From positions 1 through 34,655 of IMG/VR virus record IMGVR_UViG_3300046167_000226: a stretch of 34,655 bases of DNA; one strand, given 5' to 3'. The first letter of the stretch is position 1. Each line of letters begins with the position of its first letter. The notes under the pieces were generated by a model. The model saw only the letters and a list, made by a program, of their open reading frames with translations. It was not told the origin of the DNA and made no database searches. The position numbers and the translations under genes were made by a program. This document shows, one piece after another, positions 22,157-30,841 of this stretch. Origin of the DNA: a virus.

Positions 22157-22780
22157 ATGAAACTATTTGAACTAACAATAAATGAAGAAGAAGAGTATTC
22201 AGGAGTACAAGCTTTAAGCTTAGTAGAGGATCCTGCTATACAGTCTGATTGGGTAGCTTTATCCGATGAAAAGCCTGTGCTATTAGCTGAAGTTAATAAA
22301 GATAAGCAAATATTAATGGGAGCGGCTTTAATACCTGACAAGCCTATTTACAGAAAAGTGGGAAGTGAAGAGTTCTATATATACTTCTCAGCAGACACTA
22401 TAGCTAAAACTGCAGAAGCTTTCTTTAGAAACAACAATCAAAACAACGCTACTCTAGAGCATTCCGAAAACTTAGAAGGAATGACTATTTTTGAATCATG
22501 GCTAGTAGAAGATCCTGAATTTGATAAGTCTAAGAAATACGGTCTCGAAGTGCCTAAAGGTACTTGGATGGTATCTATGAAAGTTAACGATAAAAATATT
22601 TGGGATAACTACGTAAAAGACAACAAAGTTTTTGGTTTCAGTATCGAAGGTCAATTCGCTAACAAGCTAGTAAAAGGTGTAGAGTTAAGTAGTCAAGATG
22701 TTGATATGTCTGAAGATGAATTATTATCAGAGACTCTAGGCATGATAAAGACATTTATAAAAAAGAATATTAACATATAA
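22157..22780 (+). CDS. XkdF-like prohead serine protease (Peptidase_S78_2 type)
   Basis: 207 residues. The start (LFELTINEEEEYSGVQALSL, then VEDPAIQSDWVAL) and ILMGAALIPDKPIYR are hallmarks of the XkdF-like putative serine protease. The likely catalytic residues are His 102 in LEHSEN and Ser 162 in FGFSIEG. It would process the scaffold-like protein or capsid protein during head maturation. It is separated from those genes by the fibre unit, about 3.2 kb away, which is unusual. Confidence 0.75.
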   Translation: MKLFELTINEEEEYSGVQALSLVEDPAIQSDWVALSDEKPVLLAEVNKDKQILMGAALIPDKPIYRKVGSEEFYIYFSADTIAKTAEAFFRNNNQNNATLEHSENLEGMTIFESWLVEDPEFDKSKKYGLEVPKGTWMVSMKVNDKNIWDNYVKDNKVFGFSIEGQFANKLVKGVELSSQDVDMSEDELLSETLGMIKTFIKKNINI

Positions 22781-22791
22781 AAAAATAATTT

Positions 22792-23013
22792 ATGCCAATT
22801 AGAACGATTACAGGTGTTAATGATGGCTCAAATCCTTTCGGAGATGAATCACAGGGAACATTAACAAATAATAACTCTCAATCAACTATAAAAAGAAAAG
22901 GGGAAGATTCTTTAATTAATAAAGGTAAGTCAGGTTACTCACATACAGGAGCTTTCGCAGATAAACCAATATCTAATGATATTGAGAACGTAAATATTGC
23001 AGGATTAACTTAG
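22792..23013 (+). CDS. Small polar protein of unknown function (73 aa)
   Basis: Begins MPIRTITGVNDGSNPFGDES and continues as a low-complexity stretch rich in Asn, Ser, Gly and Lys. It appears unstructured. It shares the late unit with the protease and precedes a hairpin. It may be a minor head or decoration component; no family recognised. Confidence 0.5.
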   Translation: MPIRTITGVNDGSNPFGDESQGTLTNNNSQSTIKRKGEDSLINKGKSGYSHTGAFADKPISNDIENVNIAGLT

Positions 23014-23029
23014 TATCAATAGCAAAAAG

Positions 23030-23047
23030 CCCCTCTTTAATTAGGGG
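23030..23047. terminator. GC hairpin between protease and fibre units
   Basis: CCCCT (23030-23034) and AGGGG (23043-23047) with a CTTTAATT loop. On the + strand it is preceded by five A and followed by GG and TT; read on the - strand it is followed by five T. It probably ends the protease unit and may work in both directions. Confidence 0.5.
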
Positions 23048-23067
23048 GGTTAATAGAGTAAAAATAA

Positions 23068-23082
23068 TGTTTTTAAATAAAG
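23068..23082 (+). promoter_or_regulatory. 15-nt late motif, copy 5 (fibre unit)
   Basis: TGTTTTTAAATAAAG, only 3 nt before the ATG at 23086. If the motif is a promoter element, this message would be leaderless or nearly so. Confidence 0.7.
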
Positions 23083-23085
23083 ACA

Positions 23086-23493
23086 ATGTACATAAAAGCA
23101 AAATATCCAAAAGTAGGTAATGAATTCGGAGGATCGCAAGCAGGTGTTCAGGGATTTGGTAGCTTATACGGAGGTAATCAAAACAGCAATGTAACAAATA
23201 TAGATACTAGATTAAATGATAGTTTAGTTAGCAGATCGTCTACTAGTTATATGTTTGGGGGTAATATATTATCAGTGTACATTAATATTAATAATAAAGA
23301 TCAGCTTGTATTTACTAATGAGTCTATATTCTTAATAGATCAATCTACTTTAGAAATTACAGAAATAAATGCCGATAGAGCTTTAGAATTTATCAACGGC
23401 TCTGAATGGGTGAAGGACTTCTTTTTTGCATTAGGAGACGGAAAAGGTAATACAATACATGACGGAAATAACAATAAAATAACAACAGGATAA
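23086..23493 (+). CDS. Putative fibre-associated structural protein (135 aa)
   Basis: A Gly/Asn/Ser-rich start (MYIKAKYPKVGNEFGGSQAG) leads into a small beta domain (GGNILSVYININNKDQLVF) and a polar tail. The stop is 1 nt before the fibre gene. It is probably an anchor or cofactor for the fibre. No family recognised. Confidence 0.5.
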   Translation: MYIKAKYPKVGNEFGGSQAGVQGFGSLYGGNQNSNVTNIDTRLNDSLVSRSSTSYMFGGNILSVYININNKDQLVFTNESIFLIDQSTLEITEINADRALEFINGSEWVKDFFFALGDGKGNTIHDGNNNKITTG

Positions 23494-23494
23494 A

Positions 23495-25855
23495 ATGAGT
23501 ACAATAAAAATAAGTCAATTAGCTACAACAGATATATCACTAAGTGATTTCATAATAAAAGCAGATTCTCAAGGGATTGCTACAAAAAACACAGTACAAG
23601 GTCTTTCTAACTTAATGACAACAGTACAAGATTTATCTTTTAAAGGTTCAATATCAATATCTGATACACCATCTCAAAACGGTTGGTATTTCGCAAGTGA
23701 AAGCGGAACATATACTAACCTAGGAGGAATAGTTGTTGATACAAGCGACAATATAGCTATTTTAATAGTTTCAGGTAGTTCTGATGTTTTTGAAAAGATT
23801 GATATACCTGTGAATGTAAATATAGACTCTGTACCTACTCCAAACAGTACAAACGCTGTCTCTAGTGGAGGTGTATCGGAAATCTTAGATAATAATATAA
23901 TATTAAAAGATTCAAGGTTAAATAGTGATACAGTAGTTACTTCTTCTGATGCAGGTCAATTCAATTTAACATCAGGGACTCTATCTTCTTACGAGGATGG
24001 TGTAAAGATAATGACTACAGGTGTTCAAAGGCTAGAAAACTACACTTTTTTAGATAATAATTCAGGTCAAACCGTATACTACGAATTTTACGCTAAAAAA
24101 ATCAGCGGAGACGGTAGTATAAGATTAGCGTTTGGAAATACGGTAAACACACCTAATTCAAATAACTTCACTATTACTAATGATTGGGTAAAATACTCAG
24201 GCTCATTACCTGTAGGGTCTGTAAACGTAAACAGAATTGCTTTTTTTACCTCTTTAAATGCTTCAGAAATTTCGTTAAGAGATTTTAACTGTTATTTTGA
24301 TTTAAACGACAAAGGTGTTCTTCCTAATATTGAACAAAATAAATCAACTATTGAAACTGAATATCAAAGGGTTAACGATTTAGAAGTAGAGATAGACAAC
24401 AATACACAATCAATATTAGATATAAATGCTCCAAATGCAACTAACAATATTTTAGCTGAAGATTCTAGATTTGACGAGAATTCTGTAATAAGTGGGTCAT
24501 CAGTAGGTAATTGGATAACACAGGCAGGAGGCTTTAATCTATCTAAAAATGTTGATGAAAGCTTTAATTTAACATTAACTTCTACAGGGACGATTAGATT
24601 TGTTAATTTAACAGCTATTTCAAGCTATGCAGATAATGATGAGTTTGAGGTTTTACTAGAAGTAAAAAGAGTAAATCCTGTCGGTGATTTATTTTTTGAC
24701 TTCACAACTTCTACTACAGGACAATCAATACCTAAAATAAATAACGAGTGGCAAATACTTAATTTTAATGCAGTTAAAACACCTGCTTACACGAATAGGA
24801 TTGGATTTATAATGACAAATTCAGGTATAGGCGAAGAGATACATATAAGACCTTTAGTTATAGCTAAAGATTCTATTCAATACTCTAAAATTAAAGATAT
24901 TGAGTCTAGATTAAATACTTTAGAAACATCTACTTATGAAGGTAAGAAGATTTCTGTAATTGCTGACAGTATAGGTACTTTGTACAATAATAATGCAGTA
25001 GAAATAGAAATATTTCAAGAAGATATAGATAATTCAAGAAGCTTAACCGCTTATGTATCTCATTGGGATGTATGGACTGACTCGTCAGGAACTATTCCAA
25101 CTAATAAAACTATCGGTAGTTATACATTGCAAGATACAGATATAGGTAACCAAATAACTGTAAGTCCTATTGTTGGTGATGTAGGTAAAACGATAGGAGA
25201 GCCTTTAAATTATAATAGTGCTTCTACTCAAACTTGGTGTAAATTGTTGTCAGATAAGCTAGGCATGAATTTAATTCAGAATGTAGCTTGGAGTGGTTCG
25301 AAAATAACTTCTAAAAACGAAACATCTAGCATATATAAAACTAGCCATTCTTGGCATCCTGCTACCATAAATAAATGCAAGAAAAGATCTTCTGACAATA
25401 CGTTTACTAATCCTGACGTTATTTTGATTTCAAGAGTTACAAATGATTTTAGTCATTCACCTACTACTTTAATTACAGATTATGATAACACTAATTTTAC
25501 TATACCTAGTACAGATGTGGTAACAGGTGGATATGGTTATAAGGAAGGAATAGCTTTAACAATTAAAAAGATAAGAGAAGAATATCCTTTGTCAGAAGTA
25601 TGGATAGCTACAGGTACAGATGTAGAAAGGAATAATTATTCTAGTGGAATTGTCAACAATGGGAGCTTCTCTTTAAATCAATATAATGAGGCTGTAATAG
25701 AAATGGCTAGCTTATTTTCTTGCAGATTTCTTAGGTTGGATAAATGTGGTGTAAATATTAGTAATATAGGATCGACTTATTCTGATGATGGTACTCATTT
25801 AAACCAAAAAGGTCATAGTTTAATAGCTGATAGATTATTTGAAAAGGATTTCTAA
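23495..25855 (+). CDS. Tail fibre with C-terminal SGNH/GDSL hydrolase domain
   Basis: 786 residues. The N-terminal ISQLATTDISLSDFIIKAD and the PTPNSTNAVSSGGVSEIL phrase are typical of Bacteroidetes phage tail fibres. Two similar beta-sandwich units lie near 140-250 and 310-460, each starting with an ILAEDSRFDE/ILKDSRLNSD-type phrase. The SGNH domain begins near 485 with VIADSIG (nucleophile Ser), has SRVTNDF near 647 and ends with SDDGTHLNQKGH (Asp and His of the triad). Between the first two blocks is an extra beta-rich insert of about 85 residues. The enzyme likely removes acetyl or other esters from a surface polysaccharide receptor. Confidence 0.75.
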   Translation: MSTIKISQLATTDISLSDFIIKADSQGIATKNTVQGLSNLMTTVQDLSFKGSISISDTPSQNGWYFASESGTYTNLGGIVVDTSDNIAILIVSGSSDVFEKIDIPVNVNIDSVPTPNSTNAVSSGGVSEILDNNIILKDSRLNSDTVVTSSDAGQFNLTSGTLSSYEDGVKIMTTGVQRLENYTFLDNNSGQTVYYEFYAKKISGDGSIRLAFGNTVNTPNSNNFTITNDWVKYSGSLPVGSVNVNRIAFFTSLNASEISLRDFNCYFDLNDKGVLPNIEQNKSTIETEYQRVNDLEVEIDNNTQSILDINAPNATNNILAEDSRFDENSVISGSSVGNWITQAGGFNLSKNVDESFNLTLTSTGTIRFVNLTAISSYADNDEFEVLLEVKRVNPVGDLFFDFTTSTTGQSIPKINNEWQILNFNAVKTPAYTNRIGFIMTNSGIGEEIHIRPLVIAKDSIQYSKIKDIESRLNTLETSTYEGKKISVIADSIGTLYNNNAVEIEIFQEDIDNSRSLTAYVSHWDVWTDSSGTIPTNKTIGSYTLQDTDIGNQITVSPIVGDVGKTIGEPLNYNSASTQTWCKLLSDKLGMNLIQNVAWSGSKITSKNETSSIYKTSHSWHPATINKCKKRSSDNTFTNPDVILISRVTNDFSHSPTTLITDYDNTNFTIPSTDVVTGGYGYKEGIALTIKKIREEYPLSEVWIATGTDVERNNYSSGIVNNGSFSLNQYNEAVIEMASLFSCRFLRLDKCGVNISNIGSTYSDDGTHLNQKGHSLIADRLFEKDF

Positions 25856-25889
25856 ATAGATCACACAAGAAACAAAAGAGTGTTAATAG

Positions 25890-25904
25890 TGTTTTTAAAT
25901 AAAG
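25890..25904 (+). promoter_or_regulatory. 15-nt late motif, copy 6 (capsid unit)
   Basis: TGTTTTTAAATAAAG, 27 nt before the scaffold-like start. Confidence 0.7.
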
Positions 25905-25931
25905 TATAAACCTTTAAAAACCATTTATTTA

Positions 25932-26390
25932 ATGAACGCAAAAGAAACACTAAAAAAGATCGCTGAAGCTCTAAATATAGTAGATTCAGCTCAAGAAGAA
26001 AAAGTAGAGGTTGAAAAACCTGTAGAAGTATCTGAAACTACGGAATCAGTAGAGGTAAAAGAAACTGAGGAAAAAGTAGAGGAAGTAAAAGAAGTAGCTG
26101 AAGTTACTGAAGAAGTAACTGAGGTTGAAGAAGTTAAAGAAGTAGAAGTTGAAGAGCCTTCAAAAGAGGATGAAAGAGTTAGAGAGCTAGAATCTCAACT
26201 TGCCGATCTAAAGAAGATTTTAGAAGCTGCTATGAATAACAACGAAAAAGAGGAAATCCATGAGGTTAAAAAAGAAGAGCCAAAAGGATTAACTCATTCA
26301 CCTGAAAAAGAAGTAAAGAAAAAATCAGGTGGTATAGGTTCTAAGGGTATGTCAATCCAAGAAAGAGTCTATAAATACATGAATAATTAA
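25932..26390 (+). CDS. Scaffold-like protein, Glu/Val-rich
   Basis: 152 residues. A short helical start (MNAKETLKKIAEALNIV) leads to a long low-complexity Glu/Val/Lys region (about 25-75), a coiled coil (ERVRELESQLADLKKILEAA) and a basic C-terminus (GGIGSKGMSIQERVYKYMNN). Lying directly upstream of the major capsid gene, with an acidic extended middle and a basic end, it fits an internal scaffold. The XkdF-like protease is the probable processing enzyme. Confidence 0.7.
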   Translation: MNAKETLKKIAEALNIVDSAQEEKVEVEKPVEVSETTESVEVKETEEKVEEVKEVAEVTEEVTEVEEVKEVEVEEPSKEDERVRELESQLADLKKILEAAMNNNEKEEIHEVKKEEPKGLTHSPEKEVKKKSGGIGSKGMSIQERVYKYMNN

Positions 26391-26416
26391 TAATTAACTT
26401 AAATTAAATTTAGAAA

Positions 26417-27313
26417 ATGGCAACAACTACAAGTATTACTACAAGTTATGCAGGTGAAAAGGCTTCAGGTTTTATCTCAGCTGCTTTATTGAGTGCACCA
26501 ACTTTAGATAAAGGTGGAATCACTATCAAACCAAATGTAAAGTACAAATCTGTAATGCAGAAATTAGCAGTAGGAGACATCATTGCAGATGCTTCTTGTG
26601 ATTTTACTGCAACATCTTCAGTAACTTTAACTGAAAGATATTTACAGCCAAAAGATTTCCAAGTAAATCTAGAGCTTTGTAAGAAAGATTTTGAATCTGA
26701 TTGGTTATCAATCGAACAAGGTTTCTCTTCTTTTGATGAATTACCTAAATCATTCGCTAACTATTTAATCGGTCATGTAGCAGGAAAAGTAGCTGCATCT
26801 ATCGAAAATAATATTTGGAACGGAACAGGAGCAGGTAAATTTGACGGATTAGTTAACTTAATGGACGCTGATGCTGATGTTATTGACGTAACAGGATCTA
26901 CTCCTTCTGCTTCTACAATCATCGCTGATTTAGGTGCTGTGGTAGACGCAATCCCTGAAACCATCTACGGAAACGAAGGGCTAAGCATCTATATCTCTCA
27001 AGCTGACGCTAGAAACTATGTAAGAGCTCAGGCTGCTTTAGGATACAAAGATCTTTACCATGTAGGACAAACTGCAATGGATTTCGAAGGTGTTAAATTA
27101 TTTGTAGCTAACGGATTAAGTGCAGGTCAAATGGTAGCAGGAGAAAAAGACAATATCTTTTTTGGAACAGGACTGAGTTCGGATCAAAATCTCGTTAAAT
27201 TGATAGATTTAGCTGATATTGACGGGAGTCAAAATGTAAGAGTTGTGATGCGTTATTCAGCAGGTGTAAACTATGCAATCGGATCAGAATTAGTATTAAG
27301 ACAAAACTCTTAA
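26417..27313 (+). CDS. Major capsid protein (probable HK97 fold)
   Basis: 298 residues. Segments such as SGFISAALLSAPTLDKGGI, LTERYLQPKDFQVNLELCKK, ENNIWNGTGAG and VVMRYSAGVNYAIGSELVL match major capsid proteins of Bacteroidetes phages. Position after the scaffold-like gene supports this. Its codons stand out: isoleucine is mostly ATC, whereas ATA dominates elsewhere, as expected for the most highly expressed virion gene. A 10-bp hairpin follows. Confidence 0.85.
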   Translation: MATTTSITTSYAGEKASGFISAALLSAPTLDKGGITIKPNVKYKSVMQKLAVGDIIADASCDFTATSSVTLTERYLQPKDFQVNLELCKKDFESDWLSIEQGFSSFDELPKSFANYLIGHVAGKVAASIENNIWNGTGAGKFDGLVNLMDADADVIDVTGSTPSASTIIADLGAVVDAIPETIYGNEGLSIYISQADARNYVRAQAALGYKDLYHVGQTAMDFEGVKLFVANGLSAGQMVAGEKDNIFFGTGLSSDQNLVKLIDLADIDGSQNVRVVMRYSAGVNYAIGSELVLRQNS

Positions 27314-27327
27314 TAACTAAAAATTAA

Positions 27328-27353
27328 AAGGGGTGATTTAATTATTACCCCTT
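27328..27353 (+). terminator. 10-bp hairpin after the capsid gene
   Basis: AAGGGGTGAT and ATTACCCCTT (one G-U pair) around TTAATT, followed by ATTATAC rather than a full T run. Probably partial termination, so that capsid message exceeds downstream message, or 3'-end protection. Confidence 0.6.
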
Positions 27354-27383
27354 ATTATACTAACAATTTAAAATATTTATAAC

Positions 27384-27899
27384 ATGGCATGTAATATAAC
27401 AGCAGGAAGGCTAGAAGGATGTAAAGATTCTGTCGGTGGTTTGAATGCAATCTATTTCGTGAACTTCGGAGCTATGGGAGCGTTAAGCGTTACCGATGAG
27501 ACGATCACAGGAGTAGGTGAATCATCACCGTCTGCATTTAAGTATGACCTTAGAGGTACTAGTACTTTTGAACAAAGCTTGACAAGTTCTAGAGAAAACG
27601 GATCAACTTTTGCAGAACAAACATTAACAGTATCTTTAAAGAAACAAGATGCAACTACACATAAAGAAGTTAAGCTTTTAGCTTACGGTAGACCTCATAT
27701 CTTAATCGAAGATAACAACGGTAAAGTGTGGATGATGGCTGAAGAATTTGGAGCAGAAATGAATGCTACAACTTCAACAGGAGCTTCTTTAGGAGATAAA
27801 TCAGGATACGAATTAACTTTCGCAGCAATGGAGAAAGGATTAGCTAAAGAATATACAGGAGATGTAGCTACTGACTTTTCAGTAACTGTAGGAGTATAA
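27384..27899 (+). CDS. Tail-tube-like virion structural protein
   Basis: 171 residues. The start MACNITAGRLEGCKDSVGG, then LRGTSTFEQSLTSSRENGS, FAEQTLTVSLKKQDATTHKE and the GASLGDKSGYELTFAAMEKG phrase match a family found beside the major capsid gene in many Bacteroidetes phages. The beta-rich fold outline fits a tail tube subunit. The tube identity is inferred from family habit and fold. It uses codons similar to the capsid gene, suggesting high expression, and a strong terminator follows. Confidence 0.65.
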   Translation: MACNITAGRLEGCKDSVGGLNAIYFVNFGAMGALSVTDETITGVGESSPSAFKYDLRGTSTFEQSLTSSRENGSTFAEQTLTVSLKKQDATTHKEVKLLAYGRPHILIEDNNGKVWMMAEEFGAEMNATTSTGASLGDKSGYELTFAAMEKGLAKEYTGDVATDFSVTVGV

Positions 27900-27922
27900 T
27901 TTTTACAATTCTATTACAAATA

Positions 27923-27952
27923 AGGGCTATCATTAAGGTAGCTCTTTTTTTT
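27923..27952 (+). terminator. Rho-independent terminator ending the capsid unit
   Basis: AGGGCTATC and GGTAGCTCT form a 9-bp stem with two G-U pairs, loop ATTAA, followed by a run of T to 27952. Confidence 0.8.
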
Positions 27953-27973
27953 GTCTCAAATATATCAATAAAC

Positions 27974-27988
27974 TGTTTTTAAATAAAG
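27974..27988 (+). promoter_or_regulatory. 15-nt late motif, copy 7 (portal unit)
   Basis: TGTTTTTAAATAAAG preceded by C, 8 nt before the start at 27997, just after a terminator. Confidence 0.75.
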
Positions 27989-27996
27989 GGTAACAA

Positions 27997-28386
27997 ATGA
28001 ATTATATAGATATAAATAGCGTAGAGAATCAATCTCTAAATATAAATATAAATTTAGAAGAATCTATTTCTACTACTGCTACTATCTTATGGACTATATA
28101 TAAAGACGGTAGTGATTCACCTGTAGCAGCTGTAACTAATTCAGGAGGCTACGCTGCAGTAACTGATCATAAATATTATCAAAAACTATCTTTAGACTTA
28201 TCTAACTTAGATTTCGATGAAGATTTAATTGACGAAACTCAATACACAATAGAGGGATTATATAATGGTGCTATAGTTTACAAAGGTAAATTTCAAACAA
28301 CATCAAAAGAATTAAGTTCTTACTCAATTAATGAAGGAGAATATACAAAACAAACTACTAATAACAATTTTACAATACTAGAATAA
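27997..28386 (+). CDS. Small virion-associated protein of unknown function (129 aa)
   Basis: Beta-rich (MNYIDINSVENQSLNININL, TATILWTIYKDGSDSPVAAV, GLYNGAIVYKGKFQTTSKEL) with the outline of an Ig-like fold. It is led directly by a late motif and precedes the portal gene by 1 nt, so it may be a head-decoration or portal-associated protein. No family recognised. Confidence 0.5.
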   Translation: MNYIDINSVENQSLNININLEESISTTATILWTIYKDGSDSPVAAVTNSGGYAAVTDHKYYQKLSLDLSNLDFDEDLIDETQYTIEGLYNGAIVYKGKFQTTSKELSSYSINEGEYTKQTTNNNFTILE

Positions 28387-28387
28387 C

Positions 28388-29644
28388 ATGAATTTAAATG
28401 TCATTAATTTATCAGCATACGAAACTCCTAAAGCTATAGAGGAGAAGCATAAGGATTATGTTCAATACGGAGAAGATAATAACTATTACAACTTCTTAAT
28501 AGACAATTTTTTACAGTCAGCAACTAACAACGCTGCTATTAAATCTATATCTGATCTTATTTATGGTAAAGGTTTATGTATAGAAGGCTTAGAGATCGAT
28601 TCTAAAGAGGTTAAAGAGCTAAGGAAGCTAATTAATCATAGAGATCTTAAAAAGATCATACTAGAGCGTAAAATGCTAGGACAGGCAGCTATGCAAGTTA
28701 TATATAGTAAAGAAGGTAATAACAGAAAAGTGGTAGGTATTAAGCATTTCCCTATACATACTTTAAGACCTGAGAAGATGAATTCAGAAGGTGTTATAGA
28801 AAACTATTATTACCATCCTGATTGGGTTAATAAATCCCCTGCTGATGTATTAAAAAAGATACCTACTTTTGGAAACTCTAAAGAAAAAATTGAGCTTTTT
28901 ATAATAAAGCCTTATGTTTCAGGATACGCTTATTTTAGTCCTGTAGGATATTCAGGAGCTTTACCTTACTGCGAGTTAGAAGATGAGATAGCTGACTACT
29001 TATTAAACGAGGCTAAGAATTCATTCTCAGGAACTAAGGTTATAAACTTTAACAACGGAGTTCCTTCCGAGAAAGAAAGAAGTGCTATATCTAGTGATGT
29101 TAAAAATAAACTAACAGGATCAAGAGGTCAGAAAGTGATAGTAGCTTTTAATGAGACAGCAGAGAATAAAGCTACTGTAGAAGATATATCTTTAAATGAT
29201 GCTCCTTCTCACTATGAATATTTAGCTAATGAAGCGATGCACAAAATACTAATAGGTCATAGAGTAACTTCACCTATGTTATTAGGGATAAAAGATGGTG
29301 GAAACGGATTAGCTTCTAACTCTGATGAGATTATGGTAGCATCTCAGCTATTTAATTCCACAGTTATTAGAAACTTCCAAGATGAAATTTTAGATAGTTT
29401 AGAAGAGATCTTAGAGCTTAATGGAGATGTACCTGAGTTAGTACTAGTAACATCACAGCCTATAGAGTTTACTGAAGAGAATCAAGAAGATAAAGGATCT
29501 AATGATTATGATAAAAAAGTAGAGAAGGTAGATAGAAAAGATTCAGATAATAATAAAACAGATCAAAACCTTTCATCTGATTTAGACTTGAAAGCAAATA
29601 TTAAATACGCTATGAGTCTGTATATGGATTCTAGAAATAAATAA
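28388..29644 (+). CDS. Portal protein
   Basis: 418 residues. The phrases YGEDNNYYNFLIDNFLQSA, AIKSISDLIYGKGL, ILERKMLGQAAMQVIY, VVGIKHFPIHTLRPEK, HRVTSPMLLGIKDGGNGLAS and SQLFNSTVIRNFQDEILDSL are characteristic of the Bacteroidetes phage portal family. It forms the dodecameric DNA channel at the head vertex. A charged C-terminal tail rich in Asp, Lys and Asn ends the protein. It lies downstream of capsid and tail genes and far from the terminase. Confidence 0.85.
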   Translation: MNLNVINLSAYETPKAIEEKHKDYVQYGEDNNYYNFLIDNFLQSATNNAAIKSISDLIYGKGLCIEGLEIDSKEVKELRKLINHRDLKKIILERKMLGQAAMQVIYSKEGNNRKVVGIKHFPIHTLRPEKMNSEGVIENYYYHPDWVNKSPADVLKKIPTFGNSKEKIELFIIKPYVSGYAYFSPVGYSGALPYCELEDEIADYLLNEAKNSFSGTKVINFNNGVPSEKERSAISSDVKNKLTGSRGQKVIVAFNETAENKATVEDISLNDAPSHYEYLANEAMHKILIGHRVTSPMLLGIKDGGNGLASNSDEIMVASQLFNSTVIRNFQDEILDSLEEILELNGDVPELVLVTSQPIEFTEENQEDKGSNDYDKKVEKVDRKDSDNNKTDQNLSSDLDLKANIKYAMSLYMDSRNK

Positions 29645-29658
29645 AACCTAAAAAAAGA

Positions 29659-30333
29659 ATGTGTAAAATAGCAGAAAAACAAGCTGAGATATTAATATAT
29701 CTGTCAAAAGTAGGAGAGCCTATGAATGATGATGCTGATTGGGAATGTATTGACGCTAGAATTGATGATAACGAAACTGAAGAGGAGAACTTTGAGGAAA
29801 TGCTTAATACTACTATGAATGTAGCTATGTCTGCTTCAGCTCCTGAAGATTCAAGAAATAAAGCTAGTATACAGGATAATAAGTTTGTAAAAGTAAGGTA
29901 CGCTTATGTACAAGGTTCTAAAAAACATGGATCAAGTAAAGGTAAAAAAGGGAGACCTTTTTGTAACGCTATGGAAGCAGCTAGTAGACTATATAGAAAA
30001 GAGGATATTTTAAAAATGCAAGTTGACGGTGTTAATAGTGAATTAGGACACAATAAACAGCCATATAGTTTATGGTTACACAAAGGCGGTGTTAACTGCC
30101 ATCATAAATTTGAAAGAAGAATATATATTAAAAGAAAAAAGAATGACGGTACTCCATGGGGTGGAGGTGCAATGACAGGAGTTAAGAAAGCAACAATAGC
30201 TGAAGCTAGAAAAAATAACTTTAATCCTAAATCAGGAAGATTTAAAAACGATAGAAGAGTAGCTGAGGCTCAGATAGACAGAGCAGATAAAGGACACCAT
30301 CCTTCATACGTTAAACCAAAGAAAAAAAGATAA
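29659..30333 (+). CDS. Putative minor head protein (MuF/XkdF-tail-like domain)
   Basis: 224 residues. The N-terminus is acidic. The C-terminal half holds GRPFCNAMEAASRLYRKEDI, then SLWLHKGGVNCHHKFERRIY and an unusually basic tail ending KPKKKR. A FC...NCHH arrangement like this follows the portal or protease domain in several Bacteroidetes phage head proteins and may bind zinc. The exact role is unknown. Position between portal and connector supports a minor capsid component. Confidence 0.55.
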   Translation: MCKIAEKQAEILIYLSKVGEPMNDDADWECIDARIDDNETEEENFEEMLNTTMNVAMSASAPEDSRNKASIQDNKFVKVRYAYVQGSKKHGSSKGKKGRPFCNAMEAASRLYRKEDILKMQVDGVNSELGHNKQPYSLWLHKGGVNCHHKFERRIYIKRKKNDGTPWGGGAMTGVKKATIAEARKNNFNPKSGRFKNDRRVAEAQIDRADKGHHPSYVKPKKKR

Positions 30334-30336
30334 CAA

Positions 30337-30837
30337 ATGAGTAAAGCATTATTTATTAGTAGAGATGATCTAGTTAGATATACACCAATATCAGGAAATT
30401 TAGATTTCGATAAAGTAGTTCAATATATTGAGATTGCTCAAGACATTCATGTTCATGAGCTATTAGGAGGTAACTTGTATCAGAAACTCCAAGACGATGT
30501 ATTAAGTAACTCTTTATCAGGTGATTACTTACACTTAGTTACAAAACACATAAAACCATTATTAGCTCAATACGCTTTGCTAGAGTTCTTACCTTTCTCT
30601 CAGTTTACTATAAGCAATAAAGGAGTGTTTAAACACACTAGCGAGGCTTCTGAATCCTTAACTAAATCTGATATAAGTATGATGGTAGAAGCTACTAGAG
30701 ACACAGCTCAAAACTACGCATCTAGAATGGTGGACTACATTTGTAATTATCCTTCTAAATTCCCTGAGTACTATACTAATACTAAAGATCAAATTTCACC
30801 AAATAAAGACACTTCCTTTGGGGGTTGGCATATATAA
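30337..30837 (+). CDS. Head-tail connector protein (DUF6712-like)
   Basis: 166 residues, mostly helical. LFISRDDLVRYTPISGNLD, DIHVHELLGGNLYQKL and HIKPLLAQYALLEFLPFSQF match a connector family common after the portal in Bacteroidetes phages. It should form the ring below the portal. The next gene starts 4 nt after its stop. Confidence 0.7.
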   Translation: MSKALFISRDDLVRYTPISGNLDFDKVVQYIEIAQDIHVHELLGGNLYQKLQDDVLSNSLSGDYLHLVTKHIKPLLAQYALLEFLPFSQFTISNKGVFKHTSEASESLTKSDISMMVEATRDTAQNYASRMVDYICNYPSKFPEYYTNTKDQISPNKDTSFGGWHI

Positions 30838-30841
30838 ATAA

